Shown: piece after piece, positions 1 to 7,020 of the stretch
Position numbering within the stretch: position 1 is the stretch's first letter
How the letters are laid out: each line of letters begins with the position of its first letter
Assembly: GCA_030590525.1 (NCBI GenBank)
Contig: JAUUYI010000079.1
Location: 1 to 8,291, forward strand
From: Sedimenticola sp.
GTDB taxonomy: Bacteria > Pseudomonadota > Gammaproteobacteria > Chromatiales > Chromatiaceae
Direction of reading: 5' to 3'
Length of the DNA stretch: 8,291 bases
The notes under the pieces: generated by a model
What the model was told of the DNA's origin: nothing
Database searches by the model: none
What the model saw: the letters and a program-made list of their open reading frames with translations, nothing else
Program-made: the position numbers and the translations under genes

Positions 1-146
1 CGTTTGCCCCGGGTTATTGAGAAGTTACCGAGATCAGGATGTCTGATGTTGGGCTTTCTGTTTCCAGTGATACCCATCTAGCCAGGTACATCCTGCCTGT
101 ACCATTTTCAGATAATAGCCTAACCCGGCAGCGCCGGAACCAAATA
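1..146. other. Non-coding left edge
   Basis: I see no supportable gene here. A short hairpin is visible (GGTACA at 85-90 pairing with TGTACC at 98-103, seven-base loop), followed by ATTTTC, which could act as a weak plus-strand terminator. A minus-strand frame runs through 34-219, but its first third is translated REP palindrome, so it is not called as a gene. Confidence 0.5.
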
Positions 147-224
147 GTAGGCTGGGCACGTTGTTTGTGCCCACCATTGCGATACAAGGAGCTTTGGTGG
201 GCACAAACAACGTGCCCACCCTAC
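147..224. repeat. Inverted pair of REP-like palindromes (BIME-like)
   Basis: Two 30-base arms, 147-176 and 195-224, are reverse complements with one mismatch and are separated by 18 bases. Each arm starts (147-150, and 224-221 on the minus strand) with GTAG and then forms its own hairpin with a seven-base loop: stems 153-159/167-173 and 196-204/212-220. A GTAG head followed by a palindrome is the known layout of REP elements mobilised by RAYT transposases, and two in inverted orientation make a BIME. A third copy of the same family lies at 991-1019. No RAYT gene is in the window. The structure could also end transcription from either side. Confidence 0.75.
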
Positions 225-268
225 GGAGATTCCTTTGCGTTTCTGTTCAAGATTTCAGTGGTAAGGTA

Positions 269-490
269 CTAGGAGGCTGTCGGAGACCCACCACGCAACC
301 GCTTGAGCATACTGGAAAGCACATCTTCCAGTTCCTCATAGGTCTTCTTTTGTGCTTCCTGATAGCGGCTGACGGGCTTTTCTGCAAGCAGTGCCAGACG
401 GGCATCAAAGTAGGCTACATCCGCTTCCAGCTGTTGCAGGCTCACCCCCAGACCACCCCCTTTCTTATACACCGAGCTTTTCTTATACAC
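269..490 (-). CDS. Small hypothetical protein, possibly a truncated remnant
   Basis: This frame encodes 73 residues if started at the GTG at 490, or 58 residues from a later GTG at 445, which has a G-rich tract just upstream. I do not recognise the family. From about residue 17 the product looks like a real soluble alpha-helical protein (SLQQLEADVAYFDARLALL, then a charged helix ending KRLRGG), with natural codon use. The first ten residues are different: they contain a repeated VYKK produced by an 18-bp tandem duplication in the DNA, and an in-frame TAA lies just upstream (497-499). The original start may therefore be lost or lie at 445, or the ORF may be the tail of a longer gene cut by repeats. 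No strong ribosome binding site decides the start. It lies downstream of creA on the same strand, but the two are separated by about 525 bp of repeats, so shared transcription is unlikely. Confidence 0.35.
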   Translation of the reverse strand: MYKKSSVYKKGGGLGVSLQQLEADVAYFDARLALLAEKPVSRYQEAQKKTYEELEDVLSSMLKRLRGGSPTAS

Positions 491-498
491 CGAGCTTT
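463..498. repeat. 18-bp perfect tandem duplication
   Basis: The unit TCTTATACACCGAGCTTT occurs at 463-480 and again at 481-498 with no gap and no mismatch. On the minus strand each unit contributes six in-frame codons (residues around VYKKSS) at the beginning of the small ORF. It looks like a replication-slippage duplication. Confidence 0.9.
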
Positions 499-561
499 AC
501 CCCGATCGCCTGTCCGAGTGCCGGCAGCCGGAAGCTGGATGCAGCATGCATATCGCCCTTA

Positions 562-720
562 GGGGTTGTCCAACAATAACTTCCCATTTTGGAACGCCGA
601 TCCATCCCGCCTGGCTGTGTTGCGAAAACTTGAAAGATAATAAATATTGCTGCGTTTCCGCGCCTTGCCAGACGGGCGCCTCGACGCCCCAAAACAGGGA
701 AGTTAATATTGGACAACCCC
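562..720. mobile_element. MITE-like palindromic element without a transposase
   Basis: The ends are near-perfect inverted repeats: GGGGTTGTCCAA at 562-573 matches its complement at 709-720. The match continues inward for about 24 bases with two mismatches and, with small gaps, to about 36 bases. Looser pairing extends toward the centre (CCCGCCTGGC near the left, GCCAGACGGG near the right), so the whole 159 bp could fold as one long imperfect hairpin. A direct repeat of TTA (up to CCCTTA at 556-561 and 718-723) flanks it and may be a target duplication. It has no coding capacity, and the centre is AT-rich, unlike its surroundings. These are MITE traits; I cannot name the parent insertion sequence. 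Confidence 0.65.
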
Positions 721-742
721 TTACCCTTCCAAGTAGTACTCC

Positions 743-854
743 GGCGGAGAAGGTTTGCAGGAAGTGGTAAGCTTGCGAACTCCGAAGGAAGTGCCCATGG
801 GGTAAACCGCATCGGTCGGCAGGTGGTTGCTCCTGCATAACCTGCATTTCCGCC
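743..854. other. Large imperfect hairpin, unknown function
   Basis: The left arm 743-762 and right arm 831-854 pair in three blocks: GGCGGA with TCCGCC, AGGTT with AACCT, and GCAGGA with TCCTGC, with small internal loops between. The 68-base interior contains further short palindromes such as CCATGG. It could be a structured RNA, a decayed repeat or an intron or insertion remnant. Short open frames cross it on the minus strand, but none has a start with a ribosome binding site. Confidence 0.4.
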
Positions 855-859
855 ATCCC

Positions 860-968
860 TGGCGGTCGCATTATTCCCCGCCATTAGTCTCGGAGTAAAG
901 ACCATGCATGGCTTCGAAATCATGGTCTGTCCCCGATTTACATGCGATTTGGTATCAAAGTAAAGACC
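860..968. repeat. Cluster of small hairpins and a 10-bp direct repeat
   Basis: TGGCGG (860-865) pairs with CCGCCA (878-883). AGACCATG (899-906) pairs with CATGGTCT (921-928) around a 14-base loop that begins inside the palindrome CCATGCATGG (902-911). AGTAAAGACC occurs directly repeated at 894-903 and 959-968. The stretch 921-934 (CATGGTCTGTCCCC) resembles ends of REP or insertion-sequence remnants common in gammaproteobacterial intergenic DNA; that resemblance is from memory. No gene is supported here. Confidence 0.4.
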
Positions 969-990
969 TTCTTCCCTTGTAGAGAAGATT

Positions 991-1019
991 GTCGGGCACA
1001 AAAAACGTGCCCGACCTAC
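991..1019 (-). repeat. REP-like palindrome overlapping the creA stop codon
   Basis: On the minus strand this reads GTAG (1019-1016) followed by a nine-base-pair stem (1007-1015 with 991-999) and a loop of seven bases, GTTTTTT. The layout and much of the sequence match the arms at 147-224, so it belongs to the same family. The TAG stop codon of creA (1018-1016) is part of the GTAG head. The hairpin sits exactly at the 3' end of creA, where it could protect the message or weaken read-through, but no U-run follows the stem. Confidence 0.7.
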
Positions 1020-1498
1020 CTGGCTTCGCTGTCCGCCGACCATGGCAGTACCGGCACTACGGAAATACTGTTCTTGGGGGAGCCTTCGATCACCCTGTCG
1101 CTGTAGGTGAGATAAACCAGCACATGGCGTTTGCTGTCGTAGAATCGTACGACCTGCGTGCTCTTGAACACCAGAGAGGTGCGCTTCTTGAATACCTCTT
1201 CTCCATCGTCCTTGCCACTTCGAATCCTCCCGGTAATCTTGATGGGGCCGATCTGGCGACATGCGATGGAAGCATCCGCGGTATCCTCGGCGACGCCAAT
1301 GGCACCGCTCATGCCACCGGTCTTGGCGTGACTCAGGTAGCAGGCCACGCCCGGGACTTCGGGGTCCTCGAAAACCTCGATCACGATCTTGTCGTTGGGA
1401 CCAAGCCATTTGAACTTGGTGTTGACACTGCCGATCTCCTCGGCGGCCGCGCTTGCTGTCAGCAAGAGCCCGATCATCACTACAGAAAAAAAGTTCAT
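1016..1498 (-). CDS. creA: CreA family periplasmic protein
   Basis: This encodes 160 residues, about the length of E. coli CreA (157 as I recall). Residues 1-19 form a signal peptide: a short N-terminus, a hydrophobic stretch [11 protein letters not shown], then an AAA cleavage site before EEIGSV. The mature part carries the family's conserved blocks: YLSHAKTGG (54-62), AEDTADA (70-76), [11 protein letters not shown] (103-113) and EGSPKN (138-143). Cys53 and Cys80 could form a disulfide in the periplasm. The biochemical function of CreA is not established; in E. coli it is encoded beside the CreBC two-component system, which is absent here. The ATG is preceded by GGAGGAG at a good distance. 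The gene starts 54 bp after jetC on the same strand with no visible terminator between, so it may be read through from the jet operon. It occupies the place where jetD usually lies, but has no nuclease features. Confidence 0.93.
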   Translation of the reverse strand: MNFFSVVMIGLLLTASAAAEEIGSVNTKFKWLGPNDKIVIEVFEDPEVPGVACYLSHAKTGGMSGAIGVAEDTADASIACRQIGPIKITGRIRSGKDDGEEVFKKRTSLVFKSTQVVRFYDSKRHVLVYLTYSDRVIEGSPKNSISVVPVLPWSADSEAR

Positions 1499-1552
1499 GC
1501 AACACTCCTCCGGGTATCTGATTTGCCCTGCCCGTTCCCTCTTCGTAGCGGC

Positions 1553-4500
1553 TCATGCATTGGCATTAGCAAGGAACCGCTGTTTCTCTTGCCGGTACTC
1601 TTCCACCGTGAGGTTACGCAGGATAGAGTTGTGACCACCATCATTGTGCACGAAATGGACCGCATTGATATACTCCTCGATCACGTGGATCTTCTGCAGC
1701 GGGGTGACGATCAGCAATTGCAGGTTGAGTTTTCTGAACAGCTCCAGTGCATACCGGGTGGACTCATCCGAGCCGCGGCCGAACGCCTCGTCGATCACCA
1801 CGAAACGAAACGAGCGGGACCGGGCGTGACCCCACTCCAGACCGAACTGGTAGGCCAGGGCCGAGGCCAGAATGGTATAGGCCAGCTTCTCCTTCTGCCC
1901 CCCTGACTTGCCGGCGGTATCCGAGTAGAACTCTTTCTCCTCCCCGTCCGCCAGATAACGCTCACTGGCGGAGAAATTGAACCAGTTGCGCACGTCCGTC
2001 ACCTTGCGGGTCCAGCGCCGATCCTGATCGACCAGCCCCTCGCGGCCGTTGAAACGATCGATGATTTTCTTGACCTGCAGGAACTTCCCCTCGCTGTAGA
2101 GTTCCGCCTCATCCAGGGCATCGCTCAACACCTGCCGCAACTGCTCCCGGAAATCCCGGATCTCTGTATCGGGGGTCGGGTCCTTGATCAGCATGATGTA
2201 GCTCCCCGGGTTGTACTCGATCTCCTGCAGGGAACGGTTGATGGTGTCGATCTTCTGTTCGATCTCCCGCTGCTCCCGCTCCAGCTGCGCCTGGAACATC
2301 GCCACCCCCTGGATGGTCTCCTCCTTCAGCATCTCCCGGAACCGGGTCTCGTGCCGTGGCAGATCCTCCTGTTCCAGCGCCTGCAGCATGGCGGCATACT
2401 CGGGCAGCGCCTCTACGGCGGCGTCCACCTCCTGGGTCTCGGCGGGAAAATCATTCTTGTAGCGCTGCATGGCGGCGATCAAAGCGGTATTGACACTCCC
2501 GAGCCGGCCCCGTTCGTTGTTCAATAACCGCTGGATATGGCCGCGCAGCTCCTGTTCACTGGAGACCAGGTTCTGCAGCGTCAGCCGGGGGCGCTCCAGC
2601 GCCTCCTCACGCAACGCTTCGAGCCGGGGCAGCAGCCGCTCCCGCTCCCGGGCATCAAGGGTGGCAGCCAACGCCAGCGCCGCCTCCCGCTCCTCGCGCG
2701 CGGTCTGCAAGCGGGCGTTCCGGTTGCCCCGCTGTTCGATCAGCCCGCGCTCTTTCAGGGCCTTTTTCTCCACCGCCCCCTCCACCATCCGCAGCTGGGT
2801 GCGCAGATCCTTCAACCGGTCGGAACTCTCTTCGATGCACCGCTTCTCTTCCTGCAGTGACTGGATCTCAGCGGCCGTCGCCTGCCAGCGGATCTCCTCG
2901 AAGGGGTCGATGTTCAGCAGGTCCCGGGCACTGTCCCGACGTCTTTCGACGACCGACAGCTGACCGTTGATCCCGTCGATCCCGGTGGCCAGTCGAATCA
3001 CCTCTGCTGCCACCCCGCCCTGCTCCGCCTCCAACGCCCGGATCTTCTCCTCATTGCTCCAGCCCAGCACATACCGGCTGCGCTCCTCCAGCCGGTGCCG
3101 GTCGTCCTTTTCATGCCGGCGGCCGCCGCTCTTTATCTGGCCCTGCCGGGTGATCGCCTTGGGCAGCCGTCGAAAGGCGGTCATCTCTTCGCAGCAGATG
3201 TGATCGAAGTGGCGGGCCAGCCAGGCATCCAACCACTCGTAGAAGGGGCTCTCCGGCCGGATCCGCAGCTTGCGGCAGAGTGCATTGGGCTCGGGCCGTG
3301 GCAGGCGACCCCGTTCCGATCGGGTGCGATAGTAGACCAGACGCCCCTTGAGACGGGTGCGCTCCACGTAGTAGCTGACCCGCTCATAATGCTGCTCGGG
3401 GACCAGCAGGCTGAGGCCGAAGTTGTGCAGCAACCGCTCGATCGCCCCCTCCCAGCGCTGCTCCGACGGGTCCACCTGCAGCAACTCGCCGGCGAACGGC
3501 AATGCCTCCTCATCGACCCCCAGATCCTCTACCAGCAACCGGCGCAGCTCCAGCTGCTGCAGCGGGATATTGCTCTTGCGCCCGCGCAGGGAGACCAGCT
3601 CCTGCTCCAGCTGCTCCCCCTGATCCTTGAGCTTCCGCAACTCCACCGCCAGATCCGTCTTCTGCCGGTCGAGCTGGAACGACTCCTCTCCCAGCCGCTC
3701 CAGCATACCTTCTGCCCGCTGCCGGTTGGCATGGAACAACTCATCCGTCTGCGCCTGGGGCAGATCCAGCCGCTTCAGGAAACCCTGGTAGCGCTCATCG
3801 ACCAGCTGCCGCCGCTGGCGCTCCGGCCCCAGCCGGGCAATCTCCTGATCGATGGCCCGTAGACGGCTGCCACCGCTGTCCTCGATCCCTGCTTTGAGGC
3901 TGTCCGCCTTGAGACGGAAGGCCGCTATCTCACCCTGCAGCTTCGCCATCCGGCGACTCAGCTGATCGATCTCGGCCTGCAGACGTTCGATCAGTGCCCC
4001 TGTCAGCCGCACCTTTTCACCGGCAAACCAGGGGGAGAGCGCTTCACGGCAGGCGGTGAGGGTCTCGATCTCCTGGCTGATCTCCCGGTGCCTGCGGCCA
4101 TCCGCCATCAGCGGGGTCAGGCGCTCGATCTGGGCCTTGGCCTTGAGTACCGCCCCATGGGCCTGGTTGAGATTATCGAAGGCCCGGCGCAGGGCATCGA
4201 TACGCTCCTCGGTGTCGGATTGCTCCAGCATGTGCTGGCGTACAAAATCAGTGAGATTACCCACCGATTTCATCGATACCGTCTGGTAAAAGAGGTCGAG
4301 CGCCTTCTGCTGCTGAATGCCGAACAGGTGACGAAAACGCCCGGCATACTCCTTGAAGTTATCCAGCACTGCCACCCGCTGGCGCTTGCGCAGCCGCTTC
4401 TTCAGGTCGAGGATATCCCCGCCGAAACCACTGAAGTGCTCCGCAATGGTGAGCGGCTGCTCGGCAAAGACGAAGAAGCGTTCCGGGTTGCGCTGCCCCT

Positions 4501-4930
4501 CCCGCAGCCAGAACACCTGGGCCAGGGTTGCACCCTGATCAAAGCCCCGATTGCGGAACCAGGCCAGCAGCACCGTGTAGCTCCCGCCGTCCCGCAGTGC
4601 AACCGGCTTTGCATGCTGGGTGAAGGCGTCCTGTTCACTCTTGTACTCACCACGAATGTAGGAGTAGAGGGACCGCTCCCGGCCCTCGGCACCGGCCGCC
4701 TTGTTGTAGATGATCCGGTTGTGGGGGACCAGCAGCGTGGTGAGCGCGTCCACCAGGGTGGATTTGCCGGAACCGATGTCGCCGGTCAGCAGGGAGTTCC
4801 TGCCACCCGGCTCGATGCGCCAGACATGCCGGTCGAAGGTACCCCAGTTGAACAGCTCGAAGCGCTCCAGCCTGAAACCGGTCAAGCTGTCGTCATCGGA
4901 AAAATCGAACTGGGCGGCCTGTTCGCTCAC
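1553..4930 (-). CDS. jetC: JetC: SMC-like ATPase of a type I Wadjet-like condensin
   Basis: This is a protein of 1125 residues, the motor of a MukB/MksB-related SMC complex. In the family, two such subunits dimerise, bind ATP and extrude DNA loops; in Wadjet this lets the complex sense small circular DNA. Visible parts in order: Walker A GDIGSGKST (50-58, Lys56, bases 4757-4783), a long coiled-coil region, a central hinge-like stretch (about 470-640, including WEGAIERLLHNFGLSLLVP), a second coiled coil rich in Glu, Arg and Leu, then the signature KSGGQKE (1008-1014) and Walker B FVVIDEAF with Asp1047 and Glu1048, followed by the D-loop region GRGSDEST. All ATPase motifs are intact. The start is GTG, overlapping the jetB stop in GTGA, with GGAGGAGG a few bases upstream inside jetB, so translation is probably coupled. 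The C-terminus LANANA ends 54 bp before creA. No jetD follows. Confidence 0.93.
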   Translation of the reverse strand: MSEQAAQFDFSDDDSLTGFRLERFELFNWGTFDRHVWRIEPGGRNSLLTGDIGSGKSTLVDALTTLLVPHNRIIYNKAAGAEGRERSLYSYIRGEYKSEQDAFTQHAKPVALRDGGSYTVLLAWFRNRGFDQGATLAQVFWLREGQRNPERFFVFAEQPLTIAEHFSGFGGDILDLKKRLRKRQRVAVLDNFKEYAGRFRHLFGIQQQKALDLFYQTVSMKSVGNLTDFVRQHMLEQSDTEERIDALRRAFDNLNQAHGAVLKAKAQIERLTPLMADGRRHREISQEIETLTACREALSPWFAGEKVRLTGALIERLQAEIDQLSRRMAKLQGEIAAFRLKADSLKAGIEDSGGSRLRAIDQEIARLGPERQRRQLVDERYQGFLKRLDLPQAQTDELFHANRQRAEGMLERLGEESFQLDRQKTDLAVELRKLKDQGEQLEQELVSLRGRKSNIPLQQLELRRLLVEDLGVDEEALPFAGELLQVDPSEQRWEGAIERLLHNFGLSLLVPEQHYERVSYYVERTRLKGRLVYYRTRSERGRLPRPEPNALCRKLRIRPESPFYEWLDAWLARHFDHICCEEMTAFRRLPKAITRQGQIKSGGRRHEKDDRHRLEERSRYVLGWSNEEKIRALEAEQGGVAAEVIRLATGIDGINGQLSVVERRRDSARDLLNIDPFEEIRWQATAAEIQSLQEEKRCIEESSDRLKDLRTQLRMVEGAVEKKALKERGLIEQRGNRNARLQTAREEREAALALAATLDARERERLLPRLEALREEALERPRLTLQNLVSSEQELRGHIQRLLNNERGRLGSVNTALIAAMQRYKNDFPAETQEVDAAVEALPEYAAMLQALEQEDLPRHETRFREMLKEETIQGVAMFQAQLEREQREIEQKIDTINRSLQEIEYNPGSYIMLIKDPTPDTEIRDFREQLRQVLSDALDEAELYSEGKFLQVKKIIDRFNGREGLVDQDRRWTRKVTDVRNWFNFSASERYLADGEEKEFYSDTAGKSGGQKEKLAYTILASALAYQFGLEWGHARSRSFRFVVIDEAFGRGSDESTRYALELFRKLNLQLLIVTPLQKIHVIEEYINAVHFVHNDGGHNSILRNLTVEEYRQEKQRFLANANA

Positions 4931-5523
4931 TGCTCACCCTCCTCCACATACGCGCTGTAACGGGCGAGTATCTGATCGAGCTCGGTCAGCAGATCCGCAG
5001 TCACCAGCGCCTTGATGATACGCCGCACCTCGAACTGGTCCGACTGGTCTTTCAGCTTGCGCAGAAAGCCGAACTCCACCACCTTGTTAATATGGCGGTT
5101 GATCTGATCGATGGTCCTGGCCTCATTACCCTTTTCCGGCAAAAACACCCGCATCATCTCGATGATCTGTTCCCGGCTGAGGATCACCCTGGTCTCGCCG
5201 CCCCCCGCATCCTGCTCCACCAGCCGTTTGCGCAGCAGCACACACAGCAGGCTGACCGGATAGCTGAGCTGCCGCCGCTGCACCAGCCGGGGCAGGCCCT
5301 CCGACGCTTCATCCTGCTCCATGTCACCCTGGCGCAGAAAGGCATAGCCCTCCGCCTCATCCAGCAGCAGTTCCAGACCGATGATCCGGACGTAATCCCG
5401 CACCGCTGCCTGCAGATCGATCAGGGTCTGCCACAACTGTTCTTCCCGCTCCCGGTAGAGCACCCCCTTCAACAGCTGGATCAGCAGCGGGCCGATCTGT
5501 TGCGGAAATTCCAACCCGTTCAC
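4927..5523 (-). CDS. jetB: JetB: DUF4194 KITE-like subunit
   Basis: This protein has 198 residues, of the DUF4194 family found as JetB in Wadjet systems and analogous to MukE/MksE. In such complexes a KITE dimer of tandem winged helices binds the kleisin (JetA) and contacts DNA. Recognisable blocks are LLKGVLYRE (17-25), LDEAEGYAFLRQ (54-65), the core segment RLVQRRQLSYPVSLLCVLL (79-97), FGFLRKL in a winged-helix hairpin (151-157) and EVRRIIKALV (165-174). The acidic tail ends YVEEGEQ. The start is GTG, and its GTGA overlaps the jetA stop codon by three bases. Its own stop overlaps the jetC start in the same way. This arrangement favours fixed subunit ratios. The binding site upstream (GGTGGGAG) is only moderate, again pointing to coupling from jetA. 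Confidence 0.9.
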   Translation of the reverse strand: MNGLEFPQQIGPLLIQLLKGVLYREREEQLWQTLIDLQAAVRDYVRIIGLELLLDEAEGYAFLRQGDMEQDEASEGLPRLVQRRQLSYPVSLLCVLLRKRLVEQDAGGGETRVILSREQIIEMMRVFLPEKGNEARTIDQINRHINKVVEFGFLRKLKDQSDQFEVRRIIKALVTADLLTELDQILARYSAYVEEGEQ

Positions 5524-6971
5524 TCTCCCACCCCCCGGGTGAACACCACCCGCGGGAGGCGGACCTGGCGACGGTGCCCCTGCTCACCCCGCACCACCAG
5601 CCGCTCCTCGGCCTGATCATCGATCATGGCGCGCTCGTCCCTGGCGGCCAGGTTGACGTAGGCTACCAGCTCCGCCACCCCCCGGGTGACAGGGTAACGC
5701 CGCACCACCTCGCCCAGACTCACCTGGGAACGGCGTTGCAGCAGGCGACGCACATTGTTCGCCAACACCTCCTCATCGACATAACGGCTCTGAAACAGGA
5801 GATCCACCGCCACATCCCCCGCCCCTTCCGTCAGCTCATCCACAGCGATGACCGGGTTGCTGGGTGGCGTAAACAGGCTCCGGGACATCACCAGGGCAAT
5901 ACCGGGGCGCAGTTCGTCCAGTGCCATGAAAGATGCCTCCTGAGGGGGGTATTCCTTGATCGCCACCGCCTTCCGCTCGATCCCCTTGATCAGCTCCATG
6001 ATGCGTTTGTTTTCCAGCCAGGCCTGGTCATCGAGGTATTTTCGCAGCTGCTCCACCAGGGTGTTGTTGGTGCGATAGACCTTCTCTCCCGCCTCCAGCA
6101 GCGCATAACGGATCTGTTTCAGGAGATCTCCGGGCTCGACCTGCTGCATCGATTCCAGCGCGAACACCCGCTCCAGCAACTGGTCGAGCTCGCCCTGGCG
6201 TTGCGGCGACATGAGAAACTCCCAGAAGGCGCGAAAACTGCGCCCCTGGTCCGAATCCCGAATCTGGTCCTGGCCATGAAAGATCTCATCCAGCATCTCA
6301 CCCTTGGGGCGATCACTCAGTGCAATCTGCTCCCGGGTCTGCCGGTCCAGCTCCCGGAAGTTGTACTCCACCTGGCGAAAGTCTGCCAGCAGCCGGCGGG
6401 CGGTCTCTTCCGCCTGAAAAAAACGCTCTCGGACCTGAGTTTCGTCCAGGGTCTGGATGCGGCCGGCCTGCACCTGCTCGATCTCCTGGTCGATCGCTGC
6501 CTTGCGTCTCTCCAGCTCCTCGATTCGTACCTGCGGATCCGCTTCCATCTGATGAACGATCTCTCGCAGCAGCTGGAACACGGTCATCAGGCGGGACTCG
6601 GTACCGACAAACTCCCGCTCTTGTAACTCCTGCAGCCATTCGATCACCTTCTCCGTGGCCGGCGTCAGATCGAATTCGGGTTCGTCACTGCGGGCGGTGT
6701 AATATTTGCGCAAAAACAGGCTGCGCTCGTCGGCCCAGTCCTCCAGGTACTGGCGGGCCGTTTTGGGATACATCCCCTCCCCGTACAGATCCCGCAGAAA
6801 ATAGAGGTAATCGTCCAGCTGGGAGACCAGCTCCGAGTAGCGGATCGAACGCTGGTTGCTCTTGACGAACTGCTGATAGAGAAAACTGACGATCAACGGC
6901 ACATTGTCCGCCGCCAGCAACCGCAGGGCCGGGTGGTTCTGTTTCAGGTTGAGGAGGTATTCGTAGTCCAA
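5520..6971 (-). CDS. jetA: JetA: DUF3375 kleisin-like subunit
   Basis: This protein has 483 residues, of the DUF3375 family that defines type I Wadjet JetA, a MukF/MksF-like kleisin that bridges the JetC heads and binds JetB. The N-terminal helical/winged-helix part includes NHPALRLLAADNVPLIVSFL (12-31) and Y-Y-F repeats around 43-60. LQEREFVGTESRL (116-128) is a family hallmark, a helical coiled segment spans about 130-215, and the DQGRSFRAFWEFLMSP block (241-256) follows. A C-terminal domain rich in beta and winged-helix character (RRYPVTRGVAELVAYVNLA) ends near the jetB start. The start used is TTG: the frame is open to a TGA at 7011-7013, contains no ATG or GTG there, and the protein begins DYEYLLNLK as expected for the family. 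The ribosome binding site is weak, so initial translation may be low. It is the first gene of the jetABC operon. Confidence 0.9.
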   Translation of the reverse strand: MDYEYLLNLKQNHPALRLLAADNVPLIVSFLYQQFVKSNQRSIRYSELVSQLDDYLYFLRDLYGEGMYPKTARQYLEDWADERSLFLRKYYTARSDEPEFDLTPATEKVIEWLQELQEREFVGTESRLMTVFQLLREIVHQMEADPQVRIEELERRKAAIDQEIEQVQAGRIQTLDETQVRERFFQAEETARRLLADFRQVEYNFRELDRQTREQIALSDRPKGEMLDEIFHGQDQIRDSDQGRSFRAFWEFLMSPQRQGELDQLLERVFALESMQQVEPGDLLKQIRYALLEAGEKVYRTNNTLVEQLRKYLDDQAWLENKRIMELIKGIERKAVAIKEYPPQEASFMALDELRPGIALVMSRSLFTPPSNPVIAVDELTEGAGDVAVDLLFQSRYVDEEVLANNVRRLLQRRSQVSLGEVVRRYPVTRGVAELVAYVNLAARDERAMIDDQAEERLVVRGEQGHRRQVRLPRVVFTRGVGE

Positions 6972-7000
6972 GAACGCCAGGGTCCAAAACTTACGGATTA

Positions 7001-7006
7001 AGTATA
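7001..7006 (-). promoter_or_regulatory. Candidate -10 box for the jet operon
   Basis: On the minus strand TATACT lies 29 bases before the jetA TTG, a good sigma70 -10 match. At 17-base spacing the -35 position reads GCTCCA, which is poor, so the promoter may be weak or need an activator. An inverted repeat (7021-7050) covers the -35 region. Confidence 0.35.
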
Positions 7007-7020
7007 CTTGTCAGGCACCC

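Noticed and set aside
34..219. Minus-strand 61-residue ORF with LLFGSGAAGLGYYL, recalling a PEP-CTERM membrane segment
   Set aside because: No PEP motif and no basic tail in the right place, and its first third is translated REP palindrome. It might be a decayed fragment, but I cannot support it.
225..990. Possible jetD remnant downstream of creA
   Set aside because: I compared the translated frames with what I know of DUF3322/DUF2220 Toprim proteins and saw no matching motif. The space is filled by repeats and a small unrelated ORF.
483..1556. Long minus-strand ORF of 357 residues overlapping creA
   Set aside because: It is out of frame with creA, which has a signal peptide, family motifs and a ribosome binding site. 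The ORF runs through the MITE-like repeat, and its composition (Arg-rich, low complexity) is that of a shadow frame.
989..1906. Plus-strand ORF of 305 residues antisense to creA and the end of jetC
   Set aside because: It is the opposite strand of two well-supported genes and has no recognisable domain.
3095..3862. Plus-strand ORF inside jetC, and similar ones at 4088-4960 and 5574-6626
   Set aside because: Antisense to conserved jet genes; Leu/Gln/Pro-rich translations are typical complements of GC-rich coiled-coil genes.
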